Shown here: piece after piece, positions 25,601-38,617 of the stretch | Layout of the letters: every line of letters begins with the position of its first letter | Position numbering within the stretch: the first letter of the stretch is position 1 | Assembly: GCF_963576545.1 (NCBI RefSeq) | Contig: NC_083648.1 | Coordinates: 22,847,542-22,911,541, forward strand | Reading direction: 5' to 3' | Source of the DNA: Limanda limanda | Taxonomy: Eukaryota > Chordata > Actinopteri > Pleuronectiformes > Pleuronectidae | Length of the DNA stretch: 64,000 nt | Made by a program: the position numbers and the translations under genes | The notes under the pieces: generated by a model | Seen by the model: only the letters and a program-made list of their open reading frames with translations | The model's database searches: none | What the model was told of the DNA's origin: nothing

Positions 25601-28600
25601 CTTCACGAGGTGGTGTCAATACACAAATATAATCACTGAATATAAAAGGTCAACTTCTAATTAGGAAGGGGAAAATATTTTGGGGTCACACAGTGGAAGT
25701 GATTTCCATTGTGGCTGGGAAGGTCAGAGGGCACAGAGAGGGGTTACCCATCATCCGTTCTGTTCTTTTGGATTGGAATTGGTTGACAGACTGAAAAATG
25801 TAAAATAATGCCGACCTTATCATTCAAATTATTTATTTATGCAGGCATTGAGGTGGCTTTGCTTGTGAGCAAAGTGTCCTTTAATTTAAGGGTCAGGGTT
25901 AAAACCCTGGTGTTGCACAGTGTCCATCCTTCTGCAGTGTCCTTGACTTCGAACCTGCTCTGCTCTGCACCTTGCAGGCACCTCTGATCTCGGTTCTAGA
26001 AAGCGCAAGCTGCCGAGAATTTCACCTGACGTACAATTTTCCTTTTCTCCAATTACTTTAGAAGCTTTTAGCACTCGCCTGAAACCTCCATGACTCGGTG
26101 CGAATGACTTTAAAACCACTGTGCAAATGGGAAAATTTCTCCTCCATGTATTAACCAGTAATAACAGATAAAATGAGCAGCTTGAGTCTAGTCTGGATTA
26201 TGCAGAGTTCCATTATTTTATGATTAAATAGTAGAGGGAAGGACTTGAAGAGGGAATGACAAAATAGGTTTATGTGCATGTGTGTGTGCGCGCGCGTGTG
26301 GGTGTATGTGCAGAAGGAGATAGAAACCGGTGCATGGATGCATGTGTGAAGAGATTGAGACTGTGCACATGTGAAAGTGATTGCAAGGGAAGCAAAGATG
26401 AAATTCCGATAGATTTGCTCGCATGAGTTCTGGGTCGCTGCCGATAATCAAAAGCAGCGAAAAAAGGGTAGAGGGTTGGGAGGAGGGGAGCAGAAGAAAG
26501 ACAGTCAGTGAAAGTTGAGAGAGAGAGACAGTGGGAGGGAGCGAGGGAGGGGAAGAAGAGAGCACATACATCAGTGGCTGTGACTAGCAGGTGCAGGGAT
26601 GGCGGGGATAGCAGGCCGGGGGTCTGATCAAGAGAAAGATCTCACTGTTTAATCTTGAGACTCTTCCCGTTGCCAAACGAGCAAGGCTTTGGCCCGCTGT
26701 ATGGCTTGTTCTGTGATCGGGAGCAAACAGATTCATCTTTTCAGCTCGCTCGCCCCTCAGCCTCTGTGTGGGCTGCAAAGTTGATTACAGACCTCGAAAA
26801 GACCTTTGTCGTCACACAGTCAGATCTCCGACAACCGGTTCAAATCATCCTGCAGCAGCTACAGTCGCAGCCTCTTCACATTCTTGGTGAACCACACGAA
26901 CGAAACTCTTCAGACAAATTGGTCCAGATTACGCAGAACCTTTTAACCACTTCATGTGTATTCCTATGTGCGTATGCCACATTGCACACATGGATGCATG
27001 TCTTATTTTGATACAAAGAATTGTGTTGGTCCAAAAAAAATACACAAAATTGTATTCCACAGTTCCCCATATAGGTTTATTTCTATATCTTTTTAATAAT
27101 TCAACAAATGTCTTTCTGTCTGTCTGGAAGCAATATTTCACAAACCATTGAACTTGTCGACTTTACACCTGGCGTGTGTGTCCATGATGGTCTGATAAAG
27201 TGCAGTGCTAAGTTCGGTGCCATTCGTACACAGGATACATTCAATATTATTATAATTTAAATAAATAATCGACTAGCACTGTGTCAGGGGGTGGTGGGGC
27301 AGTGTGCCTTCAATAACCTAAAGTCAGAATCTCACAGCCCCAGGGTTAAATCACTGCCAGATAATTTTGATAATTTTATTTTATATTTCAGCCTATAAGA
27401 GAGGCACATATCTCCGTCATGGCAGTAACATTCAAAGCATCACTTCCTCTCAATCGGTAATGCTTTATATCGAGCTTGACGGAGCATTTATTTTGAAAAG
27501 CAGTGAACTTGGGTCTGAAGATTGTGTTGGTTGCTTAACAGACCTCCGAAATAGCCAAAAATGCTACGTAAGAAAAAACTACACAGTACATCATTCAGAT
27601 TTTAATACATTAACCACATGTAAACACAAATAAGCAAATTCAGTTTCATTTTATGGAAAACAATAAAAAAAAAAATATTATAAAATCAGTACAAAAAACT
27701 GAACTTTGTTGATCATAAGCCCCTTTTACAGTTCAGAAAGAAAGCTGCAACCAGCTTTACCGCAGGTCAAGCAAAAAGTCCATTTGTTTAAAGTGGACAC
27801 TGCACTAGTTTTTCTAATCCTCTCCAATCATCTGTCTGCTTATTGACAAAGCTCATACAGTATATCCTCCTATAGAAGATACCCTGCTGGAGTCCAGCTC
27901 ATAGATGATGCAACATCATCAAACATAATGTACAGCAACATCTGTGCCAAGCGTGGATTACAAGTCCCCTTCTCCCGATGGACACAAAATGTCTGAGATT
28001 TTTTTGGACTGAAAAGCAGCTGCTGGCTAACCAACCAGTCCTAGTGGTAGTTGACAAGGAGCAGAAGAGGGCACATTAGTGATGGTGGTGGTAATACCAG
28101 CTGACAGCAACTGGAGGAAGAAGGACCACAAGAAGAAGGAGCGGAGAGAATGAGTGGAACAGATGTGGAAGTCCCAGGTAGTCCCCATGCTAATAGGAGC
28201 AGACAGGGCCGCAGAAAACCGTAAGAGTGGCTTCAGCAGTTTCAACGTACCATATCTGAGGTTTATGTATGGTGGTCCTCGACTTCAGAAACACTGACAT
28301 ACCTATTCAGATTCTCATGAACTGCAAATACACCCAACCTAACCAATTAAGAACTGGTTTTAAAAATAAATAATAATATGGGTAAGAAGAAGATGATGTT
28401 GTCCTGTTAAGTGTGGAAACCAGTGTGAGGAACCTTGTACAGTTCACAAGATGCGCATCTGAATAAGGGATGTTGATAACAATCCAGGAGTACGCCAGTG
28501 GCTTTTCCCACAGTGCTACACCATTGAATTCCCTCTTTCTGCCAAAGTATGCCAACATGAAGTTTTTGCATTTGGAACCCTAGTTTAGTGCAGTTGAGGC

Positions 28601-29938
28601 ATATGGCTGACATGCTTTATATATGGATAATCTCATTTTACAGATGTGAGAACAGGTCAGCCCACCCGCTGAGTGTTTCTGCCTGACACAGCTCTGATCA
28701 TAACATTGTGCCTTCACTGATGCTTCCAGCCTTTAATCCATCTGGAGGTGATAGAGCAGCTATGGCCCCGTGCAGTCAGCCCTCTAGCCTCCCATAGCTT
28801 TCACAAGACCTTGTTCTTTCTTTGGAGCCAGAGGTTCCCTTTCTCTGCCTCCTCCACCATGTCTTCACAAGACTTCAAGGCACAGCTGGGTGGAAACTCA
28901 AGTGTAGCCTTTGCAACCGTCATTTGGTCGACGGTTATACAGCCTGTAATCTGGCCTGTGAGCAGGATTACTTTTCCTTCCTCCTCTTGAAGGCAACCTC
29001 CATTCCTTCTACCCATGGTCAGCCATAATCATCATCCTAGTAGAGGTGGACCAGAGCACAAGATCTGACTGTGGAGAAATTGTGTTGATCTCTCTTGGAA
29101 ATTTAAGTTGGACCACACAAATACATATTTTGACTGTTTAATGCAGGGGAAGCACATTTTTAACATTAACAACATCAACCACGGCTGCATTCCATTTAGA
29201 TGAAGTCCAGTAATCTGGTTTTATGGACAGTCTCACTGACATGGCCTACTGGGCTGGTTAATTATGGGCTTTCCCTGCTGTTATGGTGAATAGGAACTCA
29301 CCAATTCAACAGCTAATTCATGACAATAACAAAACATGGTGCCAAGGTACAAATACCATCATACCATACTTACTGCCCCTTGGCCTTTGGAGAGGAAGGA
29401 GGAAGAAGAGTAAGCCAGGGTGACCGCTTCATAGGAGCAATATCCATTACTTTTAGGTAAAAGCATTTAGCAATCCTTCAAAAAACTGTACATCAAGTAC
29501 ACTATTAAAGTTCCCAAATAAAACTGCCTGCTTTTTATTGACATTGAGCCGGAGCTTTGTGATGTAGGAATTAGTCTTTAGTCAGCAGATCTTTCAAAAT
29601 TAGGTTTGAATGTGACCCTGTAGATAAATACGTTATTGCTGTGCTCTGCAGTTTTACAAAAGCACTGAATCATTGGAGCTGGTTTTAACATGAGTCACTG
29701 GACGGACGTGTCTGACCAGCAGCTCTAACAAGGAGAGACAAGTTGTTTTCACTTCGCTTCGCTGCAATGGGTAATTTTACATTTTTATAAAAAAGACATC
29801 AACTCTTTGTGCTTCTTTATCACATTAGATCCATGACTAATTTCTTAGCGCACATGTACTGTTGTGGAACTAAATGCAGTGTCAGGTCATCACTGTTAGC
29901 TCAAGCTCCCCCATCAACCAATGTCTGCTGAGTGAGTG

Positions 29939-29952
29939 ATTACCATGGCAAC
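29939..29952. promoter_or_regulatory. X-box-like half palindrome
   Basis: ATTACCATGGCAAC has a perfect right half (GGCAAC) and a left half differing at two bases from the RFX X-box seen at 1972-1985. The flanks (GTGATTACCATGGCAACCGC) are relatively complex. A weak candidate only. Confidence 0.35.
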
Positions 29953-31556
29953 CGCTGGGATTGCTTGACTGGAGGAATTACCATAAGAAACAGATACTGT
30001 GTAAACCCCTGGCTAGGGAAATATTTGGAGAGCTTTTCCTCGCAATGACACACTTCAAGTATTCATGCAGAAAAAGCACTTGCAGCCTCAGCAGCGAGGC
30101 TGCTGTCGATCCTGTTACTGGGCCACAGCCGAGCCTCCCTCCCCATCGATAGTCCTTCTTCTGTAACAGCATCACTTTGCTTTGAATGGGTGTGTAGCGA
30201 AGCCGAGCCTGAAAGGTGAACCAGTGGTACCCGGCAGCAGATGCTTTATCACTCACAAGTATATGTTAGCCAGCCATGCCAAGCCAGGGCTTCTTTATTA
30301 TAGGATTAAGCAACGTGGTTACAGTAAACTGACTGCTCTCTGACTTCCACTGTCAAAGGGACTATTTGAACCCAACTCATGCATCAGATGATTACAATTG
30401 TCTGAGTTTTATCCAAGCTATTAAGCCTGTTTTAGCCTGGGTTGATTAGAAACAGGTTTAAAAAGAGGATGCATGGTTACTACCCTTGGTTTATCTTTAA
30501 AATCTTACCAATATTAAACCTTATAAGACAAACCACATTTAAAATATGATTCCTCTTTTTAAAATGTAAGCTTAATTTGTTTTTAATAAGGTATGACTTT
30601 GTGAGTTCTACTGTACATTTCCCCCCAGAAGAACATTGACAACTAGTTGTTACGTATCGTAATTACCTAGTTTTAATGTGTAGGGGACACAGGAAGTTCA
30701 AGAGAAGGCTAAACCCACTTGTTAATCATAAGAATGTCTCTGATTTAAGGTCTCCAAGACCAAAATGAGAAACACAAAGCCGAGCACTAACTACAATAAA
30801 ACCCAGACCACTGAATGTTTATTTTTCAACGAAAAAAAACGACTTTTCTTTCTGACCACCAAACCCCACAAAAACCAGTATCACAGTGCTCACAAAACCA
30901 GAAAGATTAGCGAACTTAAACACTTCACCAGTCCATCATAAAACTCCCTCACAGGTAAAGAGGGAAAAGAGGGTGAGAGCACTGCAGCGCTGTGGGAGGT
31001 TTATATCCTGCTCCCCCGTCGCCCTAATAGGATTCAGGAGTTTGTGGTGCTGGCATTTAGAAGGGTGTGTGGCAGACCTGAAAAATACAGAGAGAGAGAG
31101 AGGGGGAGAGAGCAAAAGGTCGAAGGTCAGATGACATAATACACTCTTCTTCTATTTCTTCTCTTCTCGTCTTCTTTTCCTGGATACCAACTGTCTCCTG
31201 TCGATTGAAGCCAAGCAGAACTCAAAATATCAGGCCAACACACTGAATGGCATTGGGTTGTCTGATCTTTTTTTTTTGCGACAAAAAATATGTGGAAGTT
31301 GGACTTAATGTCTACGACTGGATTTGAATTGAAAAAAACCTCACTCACAATCTTTGTGTTTTGCTGTATATGACAGCAAATGGAGTTTTCTCCTTGTGAG
31401 TTACCACAGCTGGTTGTGTAAAAATAACTGGGTGCAAAATAAATCAATTTTAACACTTTCCTTCTGACATGATCAAAAGCCAATATGTGGGATATTATAA
31501 AAAAATGAGCTTTCCCTTTGCAACGAACGTTAAGCTTTTTGTGTTGACTTTCTTAA

Positions 31557-32118
31557 CCCTTTGATACACAACATGGGTCAAAAGTGACCCGATGGAGGTT
31601 TAATTGTAAATATCTTTGCAATAAATTTATTTCATCATTCAGAATTCCAGGAATTCCTCAATTAACTTGTTTTTGATCATTACACATTCTTATTTTTATT
31701 TTGCCTTATTTACTTTTTTAATAAAAAACATTTTTGTATCACTACCCCTCTAAGGCACAACATGGGTCAAAAATGACCCGTATTCATTTCACATGTTATT
31801 TCATGCATGGCTGTGCTTCTTTGCTATATATTTTAAAATCTATTTATTTAATCATTTAATATAACAAAGTATTAATTAAAATATCTTGTTTTTGATAACC
31901 ACAAATCATTATTTTCATTTTCTCTGTCTTAATTTTTGAACTAAAATGGTTTTTGTATTACTACATCAAGTTTACACACATGGGTCAAAAATGACCAATG
32001 TATGCAAGTGTGAATTTGATAGGAACCTTTGATTTGTAAATGTTTGTAGTTAGGAACATGTTTACTGTGGACAACTTTTCACATGCCACACTTGTCAGAA
32101 CTACTTGTCAGAACTAAA
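31557..32118 (+). repeat. left arm of the palindromic element
   Basis: Order from the outside: 15-bp terminal repeat, unit of 189 bp, unit of 218 bp, then an inner segment ending near GTCAGAACTAAAC. Each unit starts at a GGGTCA-N4-TGACCC motif. The inner 130 bp matches the right arm almost perfectly as a reverse complement. Confidence 0.85.
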
Positions 32119-32362
32119 CGGGCTGCTTTTGCACATCTGATTCATGTAAGTCTTATTTTACAATTGTTTTACCTAAGAAAATATTTGATATCTTGTGAAA
32201 AGATAACTGCACATAACATTTAACATTATTTCCCTCTACTGGTGGGAAAGATAAATATGTCCAATATTATTAGCTAGCTGTTAACATATTCTCTTTTAGC
32301 TAGCTAATGTTAGCTTATGTAAGCTAGGTAAATTCTAGCTAACGATAGCTAGGTCAACATGA

Positions 32363-33147
32363 TTTAGTTCTGACAAGTAGTTTTGACAAGTGTGGCATGT
32401 GAAAAGTTGTCCACAGTAAACATGTTCCTAACTACAAACATTTACAAATCAAAGGTTCCTATCAAATTCAGACTTGCATACATGGATCATTTTTGACCCA
32501 TGTGTGTAAACGTGATGAGGTAATTTAGTTCAAAAATTAAGACAGAGAAAATGAAAATAATGATTTTTGGTAATCAAAAACAAGATATTTTAATGAATAC
32601 TTTGAAATATTAAATGATTAAATGAATAGATTTTAAAAGATATAGCAAAGAAGCACATCCATGCATGAAATAACATGTGAAATGAATACGGGTCATTTTT
32701 GACCCATGGAAGGGTAGTGATACAAAAATGTTTTTTATTAAAAAAGTAGAAAAGGACAAATGAAAATAAGAATTTGTGATGATCAAAAACAAGTTAATTG
32801 AGGAATTCCTGAAATTCTGAATGATGAAATAAATTTATTGCAAAGATATTTACAATTTAAACTCCATCGGGTCATTTTTGACCCATGTGTGTAAACCTGA
32901 TTTAAAAATACAAAAACTATTTTAGTTCATAAATTATGAAAGATAAAATAAAAATAATGATTTGTGGTAATCAAAAACAAGATATTTAATGAATACTTTG
33001 AATATTAAATGATGAAATAATTCGATTTCCAAAAATATAGCAAAGAAACACTCAGCTGTGCATGAAATAACATTGTAAGTCAATACGGGTCATTTTTGAC
33101 CCATGTTGTGCCTTAGAGGGGGTTTGCATAGCTTGTGTATCAAAGGG
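32363..33147 (-). repeat. right arm of the palindromic element, with one extra unit
   Basis: Read from the outside: terminal repeat, a 27-base insertion before the first motif, then units of 218, 179 and 206 bp, then the inner segment. Compared with the left arm it has one more 218-type unit at the outer side and a roughly 12-bp deletion near 32515. Confidence 0.85.
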
Positions 33148-33907
33148 TTAAGTCTTCTTTTGGAGGTTTAAGATCATGCAGTGTTTTGTAGTAGCTTGAT
33201 TTTTATCACAGGCTTAAGAAATCAAAGACATGTTTAATCCACTGGCGGGGGTTAGTTTTGTTATTTTCAGGTTTCTCCAGATTAAATAATATCTGGCTGT
33301 TTTGATGGAGGGGTTTATTGTGCAGCGTGGTAATCAAAAGCCAGATTTGCTGGCCCCTAAATCGAACCTGTGTGGTGCTACGGTGAAACGAAATGAGGAA
33401 GAAGTCAGCATGTCGATGAATGTGAAACAGTTCAGTATTACAGATAATAACCTGACTTGCACGACAATAGAACGAGACAAACCAATCCACTGGAGCTCTT
33501 CTCCCAGAAAATGCCATTTGCTCTTTGCAGGAAACGTATAGCTGCGACAAGACAAGGTCACTTGGAGAAAGCCAATACCATACTTGAAAGGGAGATTCCT
33601 TTCATAAAAATATTTTATAATTAAGGGAACAAAACAGTGCAGAATGCTCTAAAGATGGTGGGTTAGGCTCCTCTGTGTCCGAGGCCTCACAGTACAGCAG
33701 AGAACAAAGACCTTGGTTCGTATGCTGAGCCAGAGAAATCGTACAAAGAACAACAAGGCTGAAAACAACATTCAAGACATGCCAGGGTCGACAGATGTGT
33801 TGTAAGGTATTCAGATTCCTTTTCATTGTTAGAATGACTCCTTCAGCTCTTCTGTCGAGTAGGTGAACCCCCCACCCCCGGGACCTGCCATCGCCCTAAC
33901 TAAGGGA

Positions 33908-33922
33908 TCCATATGTATATCT
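33908..33922. repeat. target-site duplication, left copy
   Basis: TCCATATGTATATCT, identical to 34250-34264. Length and position next to the A-tail fit target-primed reverse transcription. Confidence 0.85.
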
Positions 33923-34124
33923 TTTTTTTTAAACATATATTTATTGGTTTTATACAGTTTTATACATTTACATTAATTTACATACATACAAGAACCTTCC
34001 CTAACCTGAACATATGACAGTATAAAATGACAGTAAATAATACAAATATCACAAAAATTGCTAAGTTATGATTAAAACATAAATTCAAGGACAGATAATT
34101 ACAATGTAAATACTAAATTAAAAA

Positions 34125-34165
<41 letters not shown>

Positions 34166-34249
34166 TAATATAAATAAATATATATAAGTAAACTAAAATA
34201 GTCACAAACATGGAACAGAGTACAGCACACATTCCTCACAACAGATTAG
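33923..34249 (-). mobile_element. retroposed insert with poly(A) tail on the minus strand
   Basis: A 327-bp insert lies between perfect 15-bp direct repeats. At its left end, read on the minus strand, AATAAA is followed about 10 bases later by an A-run, so this is the 3' end of a polyadenylated RNA copied into DNA. The middle has an A-run plus (AT)n stretch (34120-34161). No coding sequence is visible. It fits a strongly 5'-truncated LINE or a retroposed 3'UTR inserted by LINE machinery; I cannot say which. Confidence 0.8.
34120..34161. repeat. A-run followed by (AT)n
   Basis: About 13 A residues pass into about 14 AT units, inside the retroposed insert. Confidence 0.9.
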
Positions 34250-34264
34250 TCCATATGTATATCT
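34250..34264. repeat. target-site duplication, right copy
   Basis: TCCATATGTATATCT, the exact partner of 33908-33922, flanking the 5' end of the minus-strand insert. Confidence 0.85.
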
Positions 34265-34855
34265 AGTTGGGCTCTCTGTTTTTTATTCTGGTGCTCATCC
34301 CAGAGGAACACGCAGAATTTTTAAATAGCATTTTGTACCTTCTGAAGAAGATAATATAAATAGTAAAAAAAAGTTTATCTCAGTTTATCCTGCACCCAAA
34401 CTAGCAATCAAGCTCAGGGGAAAAATCGACTCCTTCCTAAACTCCCACACATGGCGGAGGAGGTGAGATCTTTTGATGATATGAAAATTTATGACAGTGG
34501 GAGATTTGAATTGATGCAGCTGAACACGCAGGGAACAGTTTGACAATGTCATGCAAAGAGAAGAAATTACCCCACAGGATCTGATGACAGTGACATTGCT
34601 AATGGAGTTATCACAGTTGAACACAGCTTTTTCATTAACAGGAACCACTTGGAGTGGTCCACCCCGCTGGACACCCCTGTGGAATGGAGGTAAGCTTGTT
34701 CGGTCCAACTGGGAGAAGACGCTGAGTCGTGCCTAAAACACACCAGATGGATTAGGGGAACGTCTTGTGTTTCCTAAGGACGAGTTGCCTGTTAACACCA
34801 AAACTTGGACAGAGATAAGCTCCTGTGAACATATGGATGGATTGTTTGAAGCTAG

Positions 34856-35250
34856 GGGCAGCGTGGTGGTTCCAGGTCCCACCGTGAGAAGGTCGGGGCC
34901 TTTCTGTGTGAAGTGTACATGTTCCTCATGTCTGTAAGGTTTTTTGGAGGTTACTGACTTAGTCTCTGTGGCTACATTTTTTTATACCTTGTATTACTGT
35001 ATATATTTATATGCATATTTATTTCATTCTTATTTATTCAATGTATCAACTCTTTATTGTACCCTCGGCACCATTGTAAATGAGGGTCTTATTCCTCAAT
35101 GTGTTTTCCGAGGCTTAAATAAATATTCAATCAATCAACATTGGCAACCTTTACAATGTGTGCCCCATCTTCTGCACAAGGTCTGCTGGGATTGGCTTCA
35201 GCCCCCCCCCCCCCCCCAATGACCCACTAAGAATAAGTGGTATAAGTGGT
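34856..35250 (+). repeat. degraded teleost interspersed repeat (head and tail blocks)
   Basis: The head block GGGGCAGCGTGGTGG…GGGGCCTTTCTGTGTG…ACATGTTC (34856-34925) and the tail block GCTGGGATTGGCTTCAGCC…AAGAATAAGTGGTAT (35188-35245) match the two ends of a very common fish repeat as I remember it. The middle is replaced by unrelated AT-rich DNA. A C-run (about 35202-35218) sits in the tail. Confidence 0.5.
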
Positions 35251-36307
35251 ATAGATGGTTGTTTAAAGCTACATCTTGATGCCACTGTCTTTTTCATTCC
35301 ATATATGTATATACACATACATCTATTGCTGCCCACTGACTTTTCGTCAATTACACGAGTCCTCAAATGACTGTTTGACCGTAACACCAACCAGGCTTCC
35401 AGCTTTTTAAGCTCCATTTCTGTTTTTTTCCCCACCAAACAAAACCTACGACTTCCACTGTTCCACTTATTAAAGGGGATTTAGATACTGAAGGAGAAAA
35501 AAAACTCCCATCAGCATAAATGAAAGAAGGGATGAAAAGAGCGCTCGTTGGACTTGTACAACGCCTGCTCTCTACGCACTGTTAATTTGATTTTCAACCC
35601 TAAAACCATGGACTGTTGTGCAAACATACAATCTGTAATCCTCTTCTCTGGTAAGGAGTGTTTTTTAGGAGGCTTTGATCTGACAGGCCAATTAAACGTG
35701 TTTTCTATTCTTTGCAGATATCTGTGATGCACAGTACAGCCTCCTGTGGTTCGGCAGCTGTCGCTCAGCCATCGACGAGGACGTCTTTGAGGAGAAGCAC
35801 TTTTTTACTGAAATCGCATCCTGCGCTTTGTTGCTCAGGCAAGCGCTGAATGAGCAAAGACGATCCAAGCCATGGGGTGAGGAAGGTGGTCGATGAATTT
35901 TTAAACAAGTTTGGGTGAAGGATAATTTGTTAAGGTCTTTAATAATTCATCAGCACATGTAATAAGGCTTCCTCGCTCAGAACATGATTATATCACCCTG
36001 GTGGTGTGGTGTGTGCCAGGGAGGGTTGTGGCTACAGTGTGGTAGCGGCTGAGTGGGGCCCAACTGCCAGACATTCTGTGAGGTTTGAGAGCTGCTTGAG
36101 CTTCTGTACAGTGGAACGTCTTTATTGTGTCCTAACCTGTAGATGCAAAATGAAGAAAACAAATGGGAAACAGGGCAACTGGAGAGTCAGCTTCCTGTAT
36201 TGAGGATGATTGTTAGCCTTTGGTCGAAGCTGCCTCTCAGGATCAAGACTGTATTCAGTTTGGTTTCACAATTTTGTTTCTCATAAACACTTTATGGAAA
36301 TCATTTT

Positions 36308-36637
36308 AAGGTCCAGTAGATAGGAAATGATATCCCAGAAATCAAATAAAACACTCAAAATTAAGTTCAGTGTATAATCCATTTAAACTAGGTATTGTTG
36401 TGTTTCTGTTGCCTTAGAACGAGTCCTTCATATTTAAACGAAGGAAATGGTCCTCTCCCACAGAACCCTCCATGTTCCTTAAAGTCCAGAATAGACAGAC
36501 TAAATATTAGCTGTAGAGATAGCTTTTAAAGTTTTGATGTTACTTCAAGGCCAATGTCTCACTTGGAAGGGAAGCATTAGAGGATGGTATTCAGTTGGGT
36601 GTAATATGCTAATTCAACACTAAATCCCACACACTGA
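36308..36637. mobile_element. MITE-like element with imperfect terminal inverted repeats
   Basis: The left end AAGGTCCAGTAGATAGGA and the right end CACTAAATCCCACACACTG resemble the two ends of a widespread teleost non-autonomous element (ends AAGGTCCAGTGTGTAGGAT and its complement). Internal blocks (AACACTCAAAATTAAG, GTTGTGTTTCTGTTGCCTTAG, CCTCCATGTTCC) fit the same family in memory. The right end is truncated and no target duplication is visible. Confidence 0.6.
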
Positions 36638-37885
36638 TAATTTTAATACAGTATTAGCCAATACCGATAGGCAGACAGGTAATCCGTCCAAAAAAATAGT
36701 TATTTCCATTTAAATAACAGCTTAACCGAGACTGAAACTCTGTTGACCATCTGGTCGATGAATTAATTCAAGTGATCTAACGTGTAAAGTATCCGTATCA
36801 GTACAGAAGGAATGTATTATGTTTTCCTCCTGCTAACTACAGAGAAAACACAAATTTATGGTCTGTTGTTTACAGAGCAGTAACAGTCAACCATGGGCAC
36901 AACACAAAGAATATTTCACTATATTAATCATTAAGGAGCATTGATATTTGTTGTCAGATATGGCGTTGAGAAAATAACTTTGGAAACATTGCTGCAGATG
37001 AACATGGTGGTTCACTTCATGTAGGAGGCTCAGTTGAGCAGAGGCACAAATTGAAAATGTACCAATATAATGCAAAAGGGTGAAGAGAATATAACCCTAG
37101 TGAAAACATATACTTTGTAAATATCAAAAAGGAGGGATCCCTGCTTCAATAATTTCAACACACACATCCATTAAGTATTCAAGTGTCACATTTTGCTGAT
37201 ATATTTGGGGTAAAAAACTGAAGTTGCTCTTGAAGTGGATAAATCATTCAGGTATCAAGCCGGAGTGATACAGGCACATTATCTAAGCCAGTCGTGCCTG
37301 GAACATTATCTCTGAGCTGACGGACAGAGTGTGCGCTCTTGTTTTCGACCTTTCCACTGAGTCTGGCAACTCCCACAAATCTCTCTACCTCCCCCTGTAC
37401 TGTTTTGCCCTCTATCAAAACCTGCTCACTCCCAGAAGAAACATTTTCCCATCTAATAGAGGCCGGAAGAACAAATAGCTAGGTTGAACTAATTAGTGCA
37501 GGAAAACAGCCCAAAACATCTCGCTCTCAGGCTCCACCTTGCTCTCGGTCTCTGAGTTTTCCCACGTACAGACACACACACACACTCTACACAAACACTC
37601 TTTCTTTGCATTCCCTTTCCTCCCGCCTCTAGCCCCCCATTCTCTCCTGAGATGTGACCGGGCGGGTGTGTTTCTATACGTCAGCTTTGCAAGACGGATG
37701 GTCGACATCTGCCTCACAGCCTCTCCGGACATATTACCTGAGACACCAAACAATAACCTCTACACACACACATGGAAAACACACGGAAGCAGAGGCCTGG
37801 CTGGCCCTTACCCGGCCTGCCTAGACCTGACCTTCCAGTTGCGACCATGATCACCCCCATGAGAACCAGTGGCATCTGGCTAGCC

Positions 37886-37906
37886 GTGTGTGTGTGTGTG
37901 TGTGTG
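37886..37906. repeat. (GT)n microsatellite
   Basis: About ten GT units; a second GT tract follows about 100 bases downstream. Confidence 0.95.
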
Positions 37907-37996
37907 CACTGCGTGTGTTTAGCATCATGTGTTCCAGCTTCCCTGCATGTCCGTGCTGGTTTGCGTGTTTTGCATGTGTTCATCTGTGTCCCTCAG

Positions 37997-38002
<6 letters not shown>

Positions 38003-38030
<28 letters not shown>
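38003..38030. repeat. (TG)n microsatellite
   Basis: Fourteen TG units after CAGCGTGTA. Confidence 0.95.
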
Positions 38031-38033
<3 letters not shown>

Positions 38034-38617
38034 ATTGTTGGCATGAAGAGCAATTCCGCAAGGAGCCTGGGCAGCATCAGAAGAACCCGCGTGCCCCCAG
38101 AGTTTGACCATCTGTGCGTTATAGGTTGTCATTAAGGTTTCTAATTCGAAGGTGTCTCGGGGATTAGCCAAACGAGGGCAGAAAATGTCATTACGCTGTT
38201 TGTCCCGCTGAGCTGCCATGACCATATTTACATATTTATACACCTTAATTGTCTTTGCCTCGCTGCCGTGACATTGAGGCAGGCGAAGTTTAGTGCGAGA
38301 GATGGAAAAGCAGAGAGAGACACTGGGAAGGGCAGAATGGAAGACAGAGTGTTACAGGCAGTCCCATCACATTGTGCTGTTGAGTGTATGAATGAATAAA
38401 TTGCGAAGACGAGACAAGAAGAATGACTACAGGAAGACAAATAATAAATTAGAACCGCTCAGAAAGAAGAGGGAAAGAAGATTGTTCTCAATGTGCCAGA
38501 AGGTTCATGGTTTGATACTAGCATTTATAAAGATTGTGTTAATTTGTTTGAAGGTAAAACTGGTCTGGTTTTAGTGCTACAGTATACAGAAGTTTATACA
38601 CTTTCACACACACAGAT

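Larger units (their letters stand above)
31557..33147. mobile_element. TTAA-flanked near-palindromic element, piggyBac-like, non-autonomous
   Basis: The element is bounded by TTAA on both sides (31553-31556 and 33148-33151), with perfect 15-bp terminal inverted repeats CCCTTTGATACACAA. TTAA target duplications and CCC-starting ends are typical of the piggyBac superfamily. Almost the whole 1591 bp is inverted repeat: left arm 31557-32118, spacer 32119-32362, right arm 32363-33147. It has no transposase. Seven copies of a 16-bp GGGTCA-N4-TGACCC motif are present, three left (31575, 31764, 31982) and four right (32484, 32690, 32869, 33087). The right arm is about 220 bp longer because it carries an additional unit. 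The piggyBac assignment is inferred from ends and target site only. Confidence 0.82.
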
